A stretch of 64,000 nt of DNA from Devosia psychrophila. GTDB taxonomy: Bacteria; Pseudomonadota; Alphaproteobacteria; Rhizobiales; Devosiaceae. Below the pieces are notes generated by a model. That model was not told the DNA's origin, ran no database searches, and saw only the letters and a list, made by a program, of their open reading frames with translations. The stretch is taken from positions 1 to 64,000 of the forward strand of contig NZ_LAPV01000170.1 of the NCBI RefSeq assembly GCF_000971275.1, in the 5' to 3' direction. Positions 54,194-64,000 of the stretch are shown here, in pieces. A program made the translations under genes and the position numbers. Each line of letters starts with the position of its first letter. Within the stretch, counting starts at the first letter, position 1.

Positions 54194-56854
54194 ATGGCTC
54201 GCCACACCGAAAAAGAGCGGCCCGATCCAACGGCCCTGTTGCAGCTTGCCGCGCGCGAAGGCCGTGGCAAGCTGACGGTGTTTCTCGGCGCCGCGCCCGG
54301 CGTCGGCAAGACCTACGCGATGCTGGAACGGGCCCGAGGGCTCAAGGCACAGGGCGTCGATGTGGTCATCGGCCTCGTCGAAACCCACGGCCGGGGCGAA
54401 ACCGCCCGGCTGGCGGAAGGGCTTGAGACCCTGCCGCGCCAGGGGGAAGGCGACGCCTATCGCGAATTTGATCTCGACGCGGCCTTGGCCCGGCGACCGG
54501 CGCTGCTGATCGTCGATGAGTTGGCGCATTCCAACGCCCCCGGCTCGCGCCATCCCAAACGCCACCAAGACATTGCCGAGCTGATCCACGCTGGCATCAA
54601 TGTGTGGACCGCGCTCAATATCCAGCACCTCGAAAGCCTGAGCGATCTGGTGGCACGGATCGCCGGCATTCCAGTGCGCGAGACGGTACCGGACATCGTG
54701 CTCAAGACCGCCGACGAGGTGATCCTGGTCGATCTGCCGCCGGCCGAGCTGATCGCGCGGCTCAACGAGGGCAAGGTCTACCTGCCCGATAATGCCGCAC
54801 GGGCGCTGGATGGCTTCTTTAAACCCGCGACGCTCACGGCATTGCGCGAACTGGCCTTGCGCCGCGCCGCCGATCGGGTCGACGACCAGATGGTCGAGTT
54901 CCTACGCCAGAGTGCGGTGGAGGGCCCTTGGGCCACAGGTGAGCGACTGCTGGTCTGTGTAGGCCCCGATACCATGTCGGAAAAGGTGGTGCGCACCGCC
55001 AGCCGCCTTGCTTCGGGCCTCAACGCACGCTGGCTGGTGGTGTCGCTCAACCGTCCCGACGCCGCGCTGCCCAGCCCGGCCGATGCGGTACGGCTGGAAG
55101 AGGTGTTGCGCCTCGCCGAGCGTTTCGGCGCGGAGACCCGGCGTGAGTCCGCCAGCGATTTCGTCGACGCCATCCTGCGCATCGCGCGCCGCGAACACAT
55201 CACCCAGATCGTCATCGGCCGCCCCACGACCACGCGCTGGCTGCGGCGCTCGCTGCCCGATGCGCTGCTGCGCCAGGCCGGCGAAATCGGCGTGCATGTG
55301 GTGCCCGGTGCAACCAGCAGTGCCGGCCGCAAGCCGCGCCGCCGGCTGACCCTGCCGGAATGGGCATTAACGCTTGGCTTACCGCTTGTCTCGGTTGGCG
55401 CGACGACAATCTTCGGGCTGGGCCTGACAGCTCTGGTGGCGCTGCAGAACCTCTCGATGCTGTATCTGGCCGCCGTGCTGGTGTCGGCGGTGATTGCGGG
55501 ACGCGGTTCCGCTCTGGTGGCGGCGGCGCTGTCATTTGCCGCGTATAATTTCTTCTTCATCGAGCCCACCGGCGCACTGACGGTGGCACAGCCGCAGGAA
55601 GTGCTGTCGCTGGTCATCTTCGTCGCCGTGGCTTTTGCTGCCGGGCAATTGGCGGCGCGGCTGCGCGAACAGGCCGACCTTTCCCGCCAGCAGGCACGGC
55701 AGAGCCAGGCGCTGCTCGATTTCTCGCGCAAACTCTCCGGCGCTCATGGGCAGGACAGCGTGTTCGACGCCATCGCCAGCCACCTGCACACCAGTCTCGG
55801 CCGCCCCGCCGTGGTGCTGGTGCCCGACGACAGCGGCGATCTCGACCCGGCCGCCGCGTGGCCGCCGGAACAGGCACTCGATGGCACCGAACTGACTGCC
55901 GCCCGTTGGGCCTTCGACAAGAAGGAGCCGGCCGGCTTTCTCACCGGCACCCTGCCGCAGGTGCGTTACTTGTTCCGCCCGATCATCGCTGCGCAGCGCA
56001 TTCTGGGCGTTGCCGGCCTGGGCATGGGGCCCCGCGATGTGCCCTTGGCTGCGGACGAGGAGCGTACCCTGATTGCCCTGCTCGACCAGGCGGCCATCGC
56101 CATGGACCGCGCTCGTTTGAACCGGGAAAGCGCGATGGCCTCGGTGGCGCGCGAAGGCGAGAAGGTGCAAGCGGCGCTGCTGTCGTCGCTGTCGCATGAC
56201 CTGCGCACACCGCTGGCCTCGATCACCGGCGCGGTAACCACGCTTCGGCAACTTGGTGAAAAGCTCCCCGTCGAAACCCGCGAAGACCTACTGCTGTCGA
56301 TCGAGGAAGAGTCGGTCCGCCTCAACCGCTTCGTCGCCAATCTGTTCGACATGACCCGCATCGAGGCGGGCATGATGAAGGCCCGGCGCGAGGCTATCGA
56401 TCTCAACACTGTGGTTGCCAGCAGCGTTGCTCGGGCCAAACGGCTGCATCCAGACCTCCTGATAGACATCAGCCTTGCGCCCAACCTGCCCAGCGCGCTG
56501 GGCGACGGCACGCTGCTCGAACAGGTGCTGTTCAACCTGCTCGACAACGCGCGCAAATATGGTGCCGCAGAGCAGCCGGTCTCGATCTTCGCCAAGGCCG
56601 AGGATGGGCACGCCACCATATCGGTCACCGACCAGGGCAAGGGCATTCCCGAAGCGGACCTCGAAAAGATTTTCGAAAAATTCTATCGTCGCGCCAAGAG
56701 TGATGGCCGCCCTGCCGGTACCGGCCTCGGGCTCTCTATTGCGCGCGGACTGATGACGGCGATGGGCGGCACCATCAAGGCGACCAGCCCCGCCGTCCGA
56801 AAGCGTGGTACGCGCTTTACGCTGCGCCTGCCGCTGGCCACAAAGGAAGAATGA
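54194..56854 (+). CDS. kdpD: Osmosensitive K+ channel sensor histidine kinase KdpD
   Basis: Membrane sensor kinase that controls kdp expression, 886 residues. The N-terminal KdpD domain has Walker A GAAPGVGKT (32-40) and DELAHSNAPGSRHPKR, followed by a universal-stress-like domain. Four membrane helices lie at about 392-486, then a GAF-like region. The kinase core has phosphorylated His668 in SSLSHDLRTPLASITG and ATPase boxes FNLLDNARKYG and GTGLGLSIARGL. It begins 1 base after kdpC and overlaps kdpE by 4 bases. Confidence 0.96.
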   Translation: MARHTEKERPDPTALLQLAAREGRGKLTVFLGAAPGVGKTYAMLERARGLKAQGVDVVIGLVETHGRGETARLAEGLETLPRQGEGDAYREFDLDAALARRPALLIVDELAHSNAPGSRHPKRHQDIAELIHAGINVWTALNIQHLESLSDLVARIAGIPVRETVPDIVLKTADEVILVDLPPAELIARLNEGKVYLPDNAARALDGFFKPATLTALRELALRRAADRVDDQMVEFLRQSAVEGPWATGERLLVCVGPDTMSEKVVRTASRLASGLNARWLVVSLNRPDAALPSPADAVRLEEVLRLAERFGAETRRESASDFVDAILRIARREHITQIVIGRPTTTRWLRRSLPDALLRQAGEIGVHVVPGATSSAGRKPRRRLTLPEWALTLGLPLVSVGATTIFGLGLTALVALQNLSMLYLAAVLVSAVIAGRGSALVAAALSFAAYNFFFIEPTGALTVAQPQEVLSLVIFVAVAFAAGQLAARLREQADLSRQQARQSQALLDFSRKLSGAHGQDSVFDAIASHLHTSLGRPAVVLVPDDSGDLDPAAAWPPEQALDGTELTAARWAFDKKEPAGFLTGTLPQVRYLFRPIIAAQRILGVAGLGMGPRDVPLAADEERTLIALLDQAAIAMDRARLNRESAMASVAREGEKVQAALLSSLSHDLRTPLASITGAVTTLRQLGEKLPVETREDLLLSIEEESVRLNRFVANLFDMTRIEAGMMKARREAIDLNTVVASSVARAKRLHPDLLIDISLAPNLPSALGDGTLLEQVLFNLLDNARKYGAAEQPVSIFAKAEDGHATISVTDQGKGIPEADLEKIFEKFYRRAKSDGRPAGTGLGLSIARGLMTAMGGTIKATSPAVRKRGTRFTLRLPLATKEE

Positions 56855-57534
56855 TGCTGCAACGCATTCTGGTGGTCGACGACGAGCCGCAAATCCAGCG
56901 GTTCCTCAAACCGGCCTTGATCGCAGCAGGTTTTGATGTCGAGACCGCGGGCACCGCCGCCGAGGCAAAGCGTCTTGCCGCCACGCGCGCCCCGGCGCTG
57001 ATCGTACTCGACCTCGGGCTGCCCGATGGCGACGGCAAGACGGTGATCGAGACGGTGCGCGCCTTTTCGTCGGTACCGATCATCGTGCTGTCGGCCCGTG
57101 ACCAGGAGATAGAAAAGATCGCGGCGCTAGACTTGGGCGCCAATGATTATGTCGAGAAGCCCTTCGGTATCGGCGAGCTTCTGGCCCGCATCCGCGTTGC
57201 CCTGCGCCATGCCGAGCCCGGCCCGTCCAGGCTACAGCCACGTCAGTTCGGAAATATCACGCTCGACCACGAACACCGCCGCGTGCTGGTCGATAACCTG
57301 CAGGTTCACCTTACGCCCAAGGAATTCGATCTCTTCGAACTGCTGGCCGCCAATGCCAATAAGGTGGTTACCCACCGTCAAGCCTTGACCCAGATTTGGG
57401 GGCCTGCGCACCAGGATGATGCCCAATACCTGCGCGTCGTCATCGGCCAGCTCCGCGCCAAGCTGGAATTCGACGCTCGGAGCCCAAAACACCTGTTGAG
57501 TGAACCGGGCGTGGGTTACCGACTGATCGAGTGA
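56851..57534 (+). CDS. kdpE: Response regulator KdpE
   Basis: OmpR-type DNA-binding response regulator partnered with KdpD, 227 residues. The receiver domain shows VVDDEPQIQRFLKPAL, phosphoacceptor Asp54 in IVLDLGLPDGDG and Lys in YVEKPFGIGEL. The winged-helix effector ends with RVVIGQLRAKLE and GVGYRLIE. It should activate the kdp promoter, probably through the 11-bp direct repeats at 49412-49439. Confidence 0.96.
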   Translation: MMLQRILVVDDEPQIQRFLKPALIAAGFDVETAGTAAEAKRLAATRAPALIVLDLGLPDGDGKTVIETVRAFSSVPIIVLSARDQEIEKIAALDLGANDYVEKPFGIGELLARIRVALRHAEPGPSRLQPRQFGNITLDHEHRRVLVDNLQVHLTPKEFDLFELLAANANKVVTHRQALTQIWGPAHQDDAQYLRVVIGQLRAKLEFDARSPKHLLSEPGVGYRLIE

Positions 57535-57610
57535 GGAAATCGTCCGCGCTGGGTGTGAGCTTCGGCCTGGGGCGACTATGGTGACGCCAGCCGAAACAAG
57601 AAGTTGATTC

Positions 57611-59908
<2,298 letters not shown>

Positions 59909-60010
59909 CCTCCGCAGGCCAAGCCGTCCTAGGCCCGAGACATCTGCTGAGTTCTGGAATTTGGAACGGCATCGGCGCGGCGTCCGTTCTGCATGGAAAT
60001 GGAGGATGGT

Positions 60011-60889
60011 ATGGCAGCGCGCGCAGTCTGGACCGGTGTGATCAAGATCTCCGAGATCATTTGTCCGGTAAAAATGTATACTGCCGCAACGACCTCCGAC
60101 CGCATCGCTCTGCATATGGTCAATCGAAAAACCGGCAACCGGCTTCGGCGCGTCTATGTGGACGACAAGACCGACAAACCGGTCGAAGCCGCTGACCAGG
60201 TCAAGGGGTATGAGACCCACGAAGGCTCATACGTCGTCCTGGAGCCCGAGGAGATCGCAGCGGCGGTCCCCAATAGCGACAAGAGCCTGACTGTCGACGC
60301 GTTTATCGCGTGCAATCGGATCGAACCGACCTACTTCGACAAGCCCTATTATCTCCTGCCGGCGTCTGACGCGACCGAGGACAGCTTCGCGTTGATCCGT
60401 GATGCGCTCCGCAATCAGAAGACTGCCGCTATCGCGCACACCGTCCTCTTCCGTCGCCTCCGTCCGGTCCTGATCCGGGCGCACCGGGACGGTCTCATCG
60501 CGACCACCCTCAATTTCGACTATGAGGTGCGGTCGTCGAGGGATGCTTTCAGCGGTATCAAAATGCGCAAAATCGAGCCGGAAATGCTCAAGCTGGCGCA
60601 GCATATCCTCAAGACCAAGGCCGGGAAGTTCGAGCCCGAAAAGTTCGACGATCGCTACGAGGAGGCGCTGGCCGACCTGGTGAAGGCGAAAATCGAAGGG
60701 CGCAAGGTTGTGCCGTTGCGTCGGCCCGAGCCGACCAAGTCGAACGATCTGCTGGAAGCTTTGCGGCTCAGTGCCGGTGGGGCCGAGGCCGCAAATGATG
60801 AGGCAGCGCCGAAAAAGGCCAGGGCGACAAGGAAGAAAAGCGCGGCTGCTACCAAGCCCGCTGCCGCCGCGCGTCGAAAGGCCAGCTAG
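60011..60889 (+). CDS. ku: Ku protein, non-homologous end joining (first paralogue)
   Basis: A 292-residue bacterial Ku, which binds DNA double-strand ends and recruits ligase LigD. The core begins RAVWTGVIKISEIICPVKMY and has LHMVNRKTGNRLRRVYV, EGSYVVLEPEEIAA and RIEPTYFDKPYYLLPA. A basic Lys/Arg/Ala-rich tail at the C-terminus, common in bacterial Ku, may aid DNA threading. ATG 60011 is preceded by GGAGG; the upstream ATG at 59993 lacks such a site. Its stop shares a CTAG with the stop of the convergent second Ku gene. Confidence 0.94.
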   Translation: MAARAVWTGVIKISEIICPVKMYTAATTSDRIALHMVNRKTGNRLRRVYVDDKTDKPVEAADQVKGYETHEGSYVVLEPEEIAAAVPNSDKSLTVDAFIACNRIEPTYFDKPYYLLPASDATEDSFALIRDALRNQKTAAIAHTVLFRRLRPVLIRAHRDGLIATTLNFDYEVRSSRDAFSGIKMRKIEPEMLKLAQHILKTKAGKFEPEKFDDRYEEALADLVKAKIEGRKVVPLRRPEPTKSNDLLEALRLSAGGAEAANDEAAPKKARATRKKSAAATKPAAAARRKAS

Positions 60890-61707
60890 CGGCGCGGCGT
60901 CTTTTTGGCCTCCGGCTTGCCTTCGAGGCTCTTCTTGAGCGCGGCCATGAGGTCGATGACATTGCTCTGGGGCTCACCGACCGCCTGATCTGCCTTCTGG
61001 GGCTTGGTCTTTCGCTTGGTCGACTGCTTGGATTTGATGATCTCGAGCAAACGGTCCTGGACCGGATCCTTCACCATCGTCTCAGACCACGTGGTCGTGC
61101 GGTCGGCAATGATTTCCTCGACCATGGAGAGCATTTTTGCGTCCGGCTTGTCGGCCTTGACGCTTTTCCAATATTCATTCTCATCGCGAACTTCGTCGCC
61201 AAAACGCAAGGTCCACAGGATGATGCCATTATCCCAAGGCTGAAGCATTACCGCGCGTTCGCGGCCGCCCATTACCAGCCTGGATATACCCACTACGTCG
61301 GCCTCTGCCATGGCCTCGCGAATGACGGTGAATGCCTCTTCGCCGACCTCATCGGCTGGCACGACGAAGTAGGGACTGTCGTAGTAGACCCATTCGATCG
61401 TATCGGATTCGACAAACTCATCGATGTCGATTGTCCGCGCGCTCTCTAGCTGGACCGCGTCCAGGTCTTCTTCCTCGAGGATAACATAGTCGTCTTCCCC
61501 CTTTGCATAGGCTTTGGTCTGGTCATCGTCATCGACTGCCTTGCCGGATACCGCGTCGACATATTGCGTGTGGATGCGGTATCCGGTCTTGCGGTTCAGT
61601 GTGTGGAAACGAAGCTTCTCGCCCTGGGTGGTGGCCGGAGACAGCGTCACGGCGCAGGTCACCAGTGAAAGCTTGAGATAGCCTCTCCAATAGGGTCGAA
61701 CCGCCAT
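60886..61707 (-). CDS. ku: Ku protein, non-homologous end joining (second paralogue)
   Basis: A 273-residue second Ku, diverged from its neighbour. The core has VRPYWRGYLKLSLVTCAVTL, RFHTLNRKTGYRIHTQYVD, EDDYVILEEEDLDAV and VYYDSPYFVVPADEVGEEAF. The C-terminus is Lys-rich and ends KPEAKKTPRR. ATG 61707 follows GCAGGAG. Neighbouring Ku pairs in rhizobia can form heterodimers with distinct roles, so that is possible here. No ligD gene is in the window. Its TAG lies on the same CTAG as the TAG of the opposite gene. Confidence 0.93.
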   Translation of the reverse strand: MAVRPYWRGYLKLSLVTCAVTLSPATTQGEKLRFHTLNRKTGYRIHTQYVDAVSGKAVDDDDQTKAYAKGEDDYVILEEEDLDAVQLESARTIDIDEFVESDTIEWVYYDSPYFVVPADEVGEEAFTVIREAMAEADVVGISRLVMGGRERAVMLQPWDNGIILWTLRFGDEVRDENEYWKSVKADKPDAKMLSMVEEIIADRTTTWSETMVKDPVQDRLLEIIKSKQSTKRKTKPQKADQAVGEPQSNVIDLMAALKKSLEGKPEAKKTPRR

Positions 61708-61787
61708 GACAAGCTCCTGCATTGATGGAACTCAAACGCCAGATGTGGCGCTCCGTTCCGTAGTTGCAGGCAGTGTGCGACGTGAGG

Positions 61788-62558
61788 TTAGTGAAGCACT
61801 ATCCAGGTTGGCGCATGGTCGCTGGACTTGTCCCAGCCGCGGACATGGCGATCGACGCCTGCCGAGACCAATCGTTCGGCCACGTTCGGGGCCAGCAGCA
61901 GGTGGTCAATCCGCAGACCGGCGTCACGGCCATAGGCGTTGCGGAAATAGTCCCAGAACGTGTAAATGCGCTCGGCTGGGTGAAGCGAGCGGAGGGCGTC
62001 GGTCCAGCCCTGATCGACTAGAGCGCGATACGCCTGCCTGACCTCGGGCCGAAACAGCGCATCGTCCTGCCATCGCTCTGGCTTGTAGACGTCGAGGTCG
62101 GTGGGCATGACATTGTAGTCACCTGCCAGGATCACGGGTAGCCCGCTGTCGAAGAGTCCCTGAGCGTGCCTGGTAAGCCGCTCGAACCAATTCAGCTTGT
62201 AGTCGAACTTTGGACCTGGTGCAGGGTTGCCATTGGGCAGGTAGAGACAACCTATGATGATGCCGTCGACTGCCGCTTCCAGATACCGGCTGTGCAGGTC
62301 AAGGTCGTCTCCGGGCAGACCGCGCCGGGTTTCGACAGGGGTGGCACCCCGGACGAGGATCGCTACCCCGTTCCAGCTCTTTTGACCGAGCCAAATAGCG
62401 CCGTAGTCGGCCTGCTTGATCGCCGCCATGGGAAACCGCTCGTCTGGCGCTTTCAGCTCCTGCAGGCATACGACATCGGGCTGTGCCTCCTCCAGCCACC
62501 GCAGCAAGACCGGAAGCCGCCCGTTCACGCCGTTGACGTTGTAGGTAGCCACTTTCAT
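61788..62558 (-). CDS. xth: Exodeoxyribonuclease III
   Basis: A 256-residue Mg-dependent AP endonuclease / 3'-exonuclease of the Xth family used in base excision repair. Catalytic residues are visible: Asn7 region (ATYNVNG), Glu34 in QELKAPDE, the Asp/Asn pair in AGDYNVMPTDLDVY, and SDHAPTW at the C-terminus. FWDYFRNAYGRDAGLRIDHL is typical of the family. It reads toward the second Ku gene on the same strand, 80 bases away, making a small DNA repair group. Confidence 0.93.
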   Translation of the reverse strand: MKVATYNVNGVNGRLPVLLRWLEEAQPDVVCLQELKAPDERFPMAAIKQADYGAIWLGQKSWNGVAILVRGATPVETRRGLPGDDLDLHSRYLEAAVDGIIIGCLYLPNGNPAPGPKFDYKLNWFERLTRHAQGLFDSGLPVILAGDYNVMPTDLDVYKPERWQDDALFRPEVRQAYRALVDQGWTDALRSLHPAERIYTFWDYFRNAYGRDAGLRIDHLLLAPNVAERLVSAGVDRHVRGWDKSSDHAPTWIVLH

Positions 62559-62707
62559 CGGCGATGCCCTCGGTCGTCCTGATGACCTTTCAATGCGCCG
62601 GGTCAGTGTTCGATCCGTTCGACCCAGGCGGAACCACCGTTGGGCCGCACCGTTTGTCAGGTGAGACTACTCACGGCAAACCACGCCAAACGTAAGGACG
62701 GACTGCT

Positions 62708-63196
62708 ATGGCCAATTCTCCTTCTCTCGTCGCGCTGCTCGGACTGCTGGCAGTTGCCGGTTATCAGAACCGGGACCGAATTTCCGAAGCCCTCAAAGGT
62801 GTCCAAGGTGGAACCGGCGGGCAGGCGCAGGGCGGCCTCGGCGGAATGCTGGGCGGCCTTGGTGACCTTTTCAATGGCAAGTCCAGCGGTGGCAATGTCC
62901 TGACCGGCGGGCTCAATGACCTCCTCGATAGTTTCCGCGGCAACGGCCAGAAGGAAACCGCCGATTCCTGGACCACGCCGGGCGTCCCAACTCAGGGCCT
63001 CAAGGCGCATGACGTTGAAGCCGCCATCGGCAAGGATACTTTGACCCAGCTGGCAGCCACCACCGGGATTTCATATGACGACCTGCTGCAAAGACTATCG
63101 TCCAACATTCCCGACGCAGTGGATCGCCTCACCCCCGAAGGCCGCTTCCCGAAGACGGATGATGAAGCCCGCGACAGTCTGCTCCGCACCACGTAA
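62708..63196 (+). CDS. YidB/DUF937 family protein
   Basis: A 162-residue protein of the YidB-like family, function unknown. The N-terminal helix SLVALLGLLAVAGYQNRDRI is followed by a Gly-rich segment (GGLGGMLGGLGDLFNG). The conserved C-terminal part is a helical domain with HDVEAAIGKDTLTQLAATTG, SYDDLLQRLSSNIPDAVDRL and TPEGRFP. The last motif is the family hallmark. A moderate ribosome site precedes the ATG. Confidence 0.85.
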   Translation: MANSPSLVALLGLLAVAGYQNRDRISEALKGVQGGTGGQAQGGLGGMLGGLGDLFNGKSSGGNVLTGGLNDLLDSFRGNGQKETADSWTTPGVPTQGLKAHDVEAAIGKDTLTQLAATTGISYDDLLQRLSSNIPDAVDRLTPEGRFPKTDDEARDSLLRTT

Positions 63197-63238
63197 GAGT
63201 GTGAGGCAACCGTCCTGTAGGTGTCGTCGCGCGCCGGG

Positions 63239-64000
63239 CTATCGCTCCATCGTGACGACGCCGCGCAGCAATTTTCCTTCGCGGAGCTTGTCGAAGCCGG
63301 CGTTGATGCTGGTGAGCGGCATGACTTCAGACAGCAGTTTTTCGACTGGCAGAATGCCGCGCTGATACATGCGCACGAAGCGGGGGATGTCGCGGGCCGG
63401 CACGCAAGAGCCTAGATAGCTGCCGCGCACGGTCTTCTCCTCAGCGACAAGGCTGACCGCTGGAATAGGGAATACTGCGGTCGGCGAAGGCAAGCCTCCC
63501 GTGGTTAGTTGGCCGCCGCGTCGGGCGATTTGGTAGCCCAGTTGCAAGGCATGAACTGAACCCGCCAGTTCGATGGCGTGATCGACGCCGCCATCCGTGG
63601 CTGCCTTAATCGCATCAGCGGCACCTTCGCTGCCGGCGATGAAGACGTCCGTGGCGCCCATGCTCAGCGCGAGGTCGAGTTTCTCGCGCGACAGGTCAAC
63701 GGCGATGATCTGTTCGGCGCCCGCAGCGCGTGCTCCAAGCAAAGCGGCCATGCCGACGCCGCCAAGGCCGATGATGGCGACTTTGTCCCCGGGCGTAACC
63801 TTGGCGCCGTTAAACACCGCGCCAACTCCTGTGAGCACGGCGCAGCCAAACAGCGCCGCCTGTTCGAACGGCAACGACGAATCCACCCTGACCAGCGACT
63901 TGCGCGAGACCGTGGCGTATTCGGCGAAGGCCGAGACGCCGAGATGGTGATTGAGATCGTGCTCGACTTCGCTCAGCCGGCGTTCGCCCGATAGCAACAC
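63239..64000 (-). CDS. Zinc-type alcohol dehydrogenase, C-terminal part (cut by window end)
   Basis: Medium-chain dehydrogenase of the class III alcohol dehydrogenase-like group. The visible part has the end of the GroES-like domain (HHLGVSAFAEYATVSRKSLV), FGCAVLTGVGAVFNGAKV and the NAD-binding motif GLGGVGMAALLGARAAGA, followed by AVDLSREKLDLALSMGATDV. The N-terminus with the catalytic zinc ligands lies beyond position 64000. The substrate is unknown. Stop is at 63239. Confidence 0.9.
   Translation of the reverse strand: MLLSGERRLSEVEHDLNHHLGVSAFAEYATVSRKSLVRVDSSLPFEQAALFGCAVLTGVGAVFNGAKVTPGDKVAIIGLGGVGMAALLGARAAGAEQIIAVDLSREKLDLALSMGATDVFIAGSEGAADAIKAATDGGVDHAIELAGSVHALQLGYQIARRGGQLTTGGLPSPTAVFPIPAVSLVAEEKTVRGSYLGSCVPARDIPRFVRMYQRGILPVEKLLSEVMPLTSINAGFDKLREGKLLRGVVTMER

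Overview
This 64 kb window is a GC-rich chromosomal stretch of an alphaproteobacterium. The gene set (180-kDa-type NAD-glutamate dehydrogenase, PutA with an Lrp-type PutR, many peptide-type ABC importers, DUF6894, paired Ku proteins) and the abundant C-rich palindromic repeats between genes point to Hyphomicrobiales, most likely Devosia or a close relative. That placement is an inference from gene content. I see no rRNA, tRNA, CRISPR array or prophage. The only mobile-element remnant is an IS630-type transposase end at the left edge.

Layout. 1-650: IS630 transposase end and an orphan Phd/YefM antitoxin. 766-5939: PadR regulator, membrane-fusion protein and RND efflux pump in one minus-strand operon. 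6133-14455: minus-strand carbon and nitrogen metabolism (CysQ, AGE-family epimerase, fructose-1,6-bisphosphatase, large NAD-glutamate dehydrogenase). 14759-21290: sulfate uptake. The binding protein is separated from the permease/ATPase genes cysTWA by a block with DUF6894, a flavin reductase, a SufR-like regulator and a group III truncated haemoglobin. 21421-25628: putR/putA proline catabolism. 25743-33207: a peptide ABC importer operon divergent from an XRE-cupin regulator plus binding protein, followed by an M24 aminopeptidase. 33307-46431: a LacI-regulated import and catabolism cluster (binding protein, two permeases, two ATPases, DUF2264 protein, 2-hydroxyacid dehydrogenase, an acyltransferase fused to an unknown helical domain, ThuA protein). 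46571-49336: methyltransferase and a PAS-GGDEF-EAL protein. 49516-57534: a complete kdpFABCDE potassium system with an extra small ORF. 57611-64000: Tex, two convergent Ku genes, exonuclease III, a YidB-like protein and the C-terminal part of a zinc-type alcohol dehydrogenase.

The main systems are nutrient import coupled to catabolism. The peptide importer sits beside a proline-directed peptidase and the putA locus, which together could take up and use peptide-derived proline. The LacI cluster looks like uptake and intracellular processing of a modified carbohydrate or glycoconjugate, and it is the best candidate for an undescribed pathway. Its regulator gene and its first transport gene both carry TTGCG-based palindromes upstream. 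The kdp operon is preceded by three direct repeats with 11-bp spacing, a plausible KdpE site.

The most striking non-gene signal is a family of C-rich/G-rich palindromic repeats that occupies many intergenic gaps. One copy lies in frame inside putA, one encodes the N-terminus of an ABC ATPase, and one supplies the stop codon of another.
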